Assembly: GCA_037013685.1 (NCBI GenBank)
Contig: CM072889.1
Span: forward strand, 3,047,976-3,111,975
Reading direction: 5' to 3'
DNA from: Acridotheres tristis
Taxonomy: Eukaryota; Chordata; Aves; Passeriformes; Sturnidae
DNA: 64,000 nucleotides
Position 1 is the stretch's first letter, and the number at the start of each line of letters is the position of its first letter. A program made the translations under genes and the position numbers. Below, piece after piece: positions 61,081-64,000 of the stretch. The notes under the pieces were generated by a model. It saw only the letters and a program-made list of their open reading frames with translations. It ran no database searches and had not been told where the DNA came from.

Positions 61081-61920
61081 ACTTGGCTGCTCCGGACGGC
61101 TCCCCCGTCTTAATCCCTAACCCCAGCATCGCTCCCTGACTACACCGGGACGTACGGCAGTGTTGCTCGGCTTAGCAGACTCAATACTAACTCTGGAGAA
61201 ATTTTAAAAAGGAAATCCGTTAGTTGTGTCTTTTTTTTTTTTTTTTTTTTTTTTTTTTGTACAAGAGATATTTGAGCAAGTTGTTATTTTAATAGAGCAC
61301 AACTCCTGCCTCCTAGAAGCCGCTGTGAAGTTTTCAAACCACGGCAACTCCTTTCCTGGTTTCGGCTAGGTTGGGCACTGTTTCATTCGCTTAAAAGTTT
61401 TTTGGTTTTTTTTTTTTTTTAAATCTTGCATTTTCCAGTTTGATTTCTAGCGTTGCAATGACATAAACAAAAACCGCGGGCTCTTGTTTTTAAACTCGGT
61501 TGTTCACATAATCGCTGTGGTTTATTAAGTGTTTTGTTACCGACCCTCTCTTGGTTTCTATCCACAATTTGTAGTTTTTACGACTTTTTAATTTTGAGGT
61601 TTTATTCCCTGAAAAGGGGGAGGTGGGAGAGAGCAGAGCTGTGTGCGGGTCGCAAACGCATTTCTTTTATTTATAGTAAGTTGTGTGTCTTGGTTTTTCT
61701 TAAACTGTAAACTTATGTAAATGGGTTTGTGAATTTTACTGTGAACCATGTTTTGACATATCGGATGAAAAAACGTTTTAGTTTTGTTACCGGATTCCTT
61801 CCCACAAAAAAAAAAAAAAAAAAAAAAAAAGTAATCGAAATACTCCTTCCCTGTTCCTAGTTCTCGTTTGCTTCCTTCTTCCCAACGAAGAGAGATCAAT
61901 AAATTTTCTATCAAGCATGT
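61081..61920 (+). other. SOX3: SOX3 3'UTR
   Basis: An AT-rich trailer of about 0.84 kb following the stop, ending near the polyadenylation signal. It holds long homopolymers: T run 61231-61258, T run 61410-61422 and A run 61806-61830. It is unlike the GC-rich coding region. Homopolymer lengths are unreliable in sequencing data. Confidence 0.7.
61898..61903 (+). terminator. SOX3: SOX3 polyadenylation signal AATAAA
   Basis: The only canonical AATAAA found in the trailer. It is followed within 30 nt by a G/T-rich stretch (GTCGGCGGTGTC, GGTTTGTGCG), as expected for a cleavage site near 61915-61925. Confidence 0.75.
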
Positions 61921-62334
61921 CGGCGGTGTCCGGGCGGTTTGTGCGGATCCCATCCCGGGGCTCCCCCGCAGCATCGCGGCCCCTCCGCCGCTCCGGGACT
62001 GCCAGCGCTTTTCGGCTGCGCTTCTCTGGCTGCCAAACCCGGCTGTGTTTTGGGGGGCGGGAGAAGGGAGAACGCGCTCCTTGGATTTGGCTTTTCTTTT
62101 AAAGTGAAGTGGGAGCCTGGCCGGGGAAGCGTCGCTGTCGTTCTGCGAGCCGCGGCCACTTGTTGCCTCTCCGCTCGGCTGCTTTCCCTCGGCCGACGGG
62201 GAGCGAAGGGGATTACATCTCTGCCTCGGCTTGTTGTGCTTTTTATTTACTTTTTTTTTTTCTTGTCAGGAAGATTTGCCTAGAAACGCCAGGTCATCTA
62301 AAATATTTGCAAAAGTAAAACCCGTTGGGGAACT

Positions 62335-62373
62335 CTAATTAGACTCCATTCATAATGAATGGTTACAGGAGTC
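62335..62373. promoter_or_regulatory. Homeodomain palindrome plus hairpin, downstream element
   Basis: CTAATTAG (62335-62342) is a perfect homeodomain palindrome. Next to it CCATTCAT-A-ATGAATGG (62346-62362) is a perfect 8-bp inverted repeat, enclosed by GACTCC/GGAGTC (62342-62347 and 62368-62373) with a 5-nt bulge. The surrounding 62290-62420 is non-repetitive and AT-balanced between CpG-rich flanks. It is a candidate 3' enhancer of SOX3. Confidence 0.35.
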
Positions 62374-62509
62374 CCCAGAGGAAATAAATAATTCAGTCTT
62401 TTCGGTATGCTTGACGAGTGCTTTGCGTCTGGACAACTTTTCTTTCCTTTCCTCGCCTTTTTTAATATTTTTTTTGGTTTTTTTGTTTAGGGATGTGCAT
62501 TACTAGTGG

Positions 62510-63130
62510 CTGCGCTGTGGAACAGCCTCCGCGGAGTCCCGGGGATGCCGGCGGAGCTCGGATCGCTTCTCCTTCCCTCCTTCCGAGCCCTGCTCGGGCC
62601 GGGTCCCCGCGTGTGTCCCCGGGCTCCGAGCTCGCCGCTCCGCAGCGCATCCCATCCCATCTCCGCTTCGAGCCTCGCCTGGTCCCGCTGCCCCTCCGCT
62701 GTTTGTTTGCCTTGGGACAGGAGCAGAGGGAAGGTGAGGGCGCTGCTGGGGTTTGGGGACGGGAACCTGCTCTGCCACCCCTCCCGACAGCAGCTTCGGC
62801 GACACTTTGTGGCCCTTGGCTGCCCGGGGCTCAGCATCCGCTTTCCATTCCCGCAGCGGGGATGCTCCGGCAGCGGCTCCTGCCTGCCCCTCCGGCCGGC
62901 ACGGCCAGGCTCGGGCAGGGCTCTCTCTCCTCGGGCTCTCCCAAGGTGCGCGGATGCTCTGCATACATCCCCCGGAGCCCGGTTCGCTGGCGGGGTGCCT
63001 GGCTCCTGGCCACCCGGGGAAGGGACAGGTCCCGGAGCAGATCCCACATCGGGAGCCCTGCACGCTGCCCCCTCCCGGGACTGGGGCCGCCCTCTGGTCA
63101 GTGCGGCAAAGCCCGGGCACCACCACTGCC
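62510..63130. other. Second CpG island downstream of SOX3
   Basis: High G+C with frequent CpG, separated from the SOX3 island by the AT-rich trailer. Frames of about 200-260 codons are open on both strands at once, show no domain and have Pro/Ala/Arg/Gly bias, so I read them as compositional. It may be a promoter for an unannotated transcript or part of the SOX3 Polycomb domain. Confidence 0.6.
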
Positions 63131-64000
63131 CCCGGGATGGGCTGGGGGTGACCACTCTGTGAATGAGAGCCCAGCGTGTTTCACACCCACAGCTCGATTC
63201 TTTGGTAGGATTTCTGGTGAAATCTGGCAAGCCTGTGGTGCTCCTGTCCTTCAGGTAGAGGACAGCAGCTGCTAACATGACTTCTAGCCCTTGACGAGAA
63301 GCAGAACCACAAATAACCTGGAGGTCTGAGAGAAGGTGGTAGCACCAGTGATGTTAGTAGAGCACAGGACACAGGCAAGCAAGGCAGCAGCAGGACCGAG
63401 TTCATCTCAGCTGGGAGTCAAACTGGTCCCCAGTGCTCCCCAGAACTGGCAGTGCTCTCAGTGGGGAAGAGTGAAATTCCCATTCCCTAAAACAATTCTC
63501 CCTCCACCTTCCCGGGCAGGTGTGCAGGAGCAGGTCTGACAAAAGCCAGGGTTCCTGAGCAGCTGCCAGCACTGGAATTGTACTTGGAGCCTTCAGAGTC
63601 AAACTGCAGCTGCATCATTATAAATAGCTGTTCTTTACATCTGAGTTTTGTGGAAGTGGATTCTCTGCCATGAAAGGGGAGAAATGCTGTTTTTCAAAAT
63701 TTGCAGTATTTTTAAGCTCAAGTTATCCTTGTTTGCCATGAGTCAGGGCCTAAGCAAGTTCCTGAGGAGTCACAGAAAAAGGTCTCTGTATAAATGTCTC
63801 TGCCTTGTTCTCTCTGGAAGCTCCCATCTGTGGTTTGGCTTAGGGCTGCTTTTCCTGATTTACTGGTTTTGAGATGTCCAGGTAAAACTCCCAATGCAGT
63901 TTTCAGCTTCCTGGGGCTAAACTTTATCCCAAAGTTCATAAACTGAGGTCAGGACTTGTGAGAAGGGTTGTGAACAGGTGCACACACTGGGCTGGGACAG
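63131..64000. other. Intergenic sequence at right edge
   Basis: Composition returns to average. No gene, repeat family or motif cluster recognised. Confidence 0.6.

Larger units (their letters stand above)
58430..61120. other. SOX3 CpG island
   Basis: Continuous high G+C and frequent CpG from about 1.7 kb upstream of the start codon through the coding region. Many overlapping open frames on both strands reflect the composition. A (CAGCC)n run is at about 59008-59032. Developmental SOXB1 genes typically sit in such large islands, which are Polycomb targets. Confidence 0.85.

Noticed and set aside
62487..63278. Plus and minus frames of about 260 codons downstream of SOX3
   Set aside because: Both strands are open at once in GC-rich DNA, with biased composition and no recognisable domain.
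1..64000. CRISPR arrays, bacterial operons, tRNA or rRNA genes
   Set aside because: No regular spacer-repeat pattern, operon layout or cloverleaf was seen. The window is a vertebrate chromosome.

Overview
The window is vertebrate, and almost certainly bird, nuclear DNA, probably from a songbird. Three observations point there. Truncated CR1 LINE fragments carry the avian 3' tail (octamers such as ATTCTGTG). There is a single-exon SOX3 gene without the long alanine tracts of mammalian SOX3. A second gene resembles PAK3-like kinases, a family that I recall is expanded and fast-evolving in zebra finch. The species call is inference.

Left end (1-7200): the 5' half of a multi-exon gene on the minus strand, running off the left edge. 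Two exons (42-105 and 1035-1188) have clean splice sites, matching phase, and together encode a close relative of the PAK segment that enters the kinase domain (TEEVLERLR / DIVNKGDP..YT / VGRG). A third exon (about 2346-2493) gives the acidic linker. Two weaker exons (4427-4457 and 6879-7056) would complete the N terminus and lead to a CpG-rich promoter with a YY1 site, a CCAAT box and GC boxes. I could not find an intact CRIB (Rac/Cdc42-binding) domain. A 584-bp solo LTR sits in one intron. A strong CTCF-like site (7183-7200) and a G-rich minisatellite (7240-8026) lie just upstream of the promoter.

Middle (8.0-55 kb): a gene desert. It holds CR1 fragments, microsatellites, a 470-bp (GGAAAT)n array with higher-order structure, a 256-bp direct duplication (20.7 and 21.8 kb) and a very similar 140-bp inverted duplication (30.9 and 32.8 kb). 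Several stretches look like developmental enhancers, with SOX-POU, OTX-palindrome, paired-homeodomain, octamer and clustered SOX sites. The likely target is SOX3.

Right end (55-64 kb): CpG-rich sequence leading to SOX3 at 60124-61080 on the plus strand (318 aa), with a CCAAT/TATA promoter, two PBX-MEIS-type sites, a short 5'UTR without upstream ATGs and a roughly 0.84-kb 3'UTR. A homeodomain-site/hairpin block (62335-62373) and a second CpG island (about 62510-63130) lie downstream.

The two genes are unrelated in function. SOX3 is a neural and pituitary progenitor transcription factor surrounded by regulatory desert. The PAK-like gene is a signalling kinase, and the CTCF-like site could insulate it from the SOX3 domain. 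I did not find a wholly new biological system. The most novel items are the divergent PAK-like kinase that seems to lack CRIB, and the recent inverted duplication.
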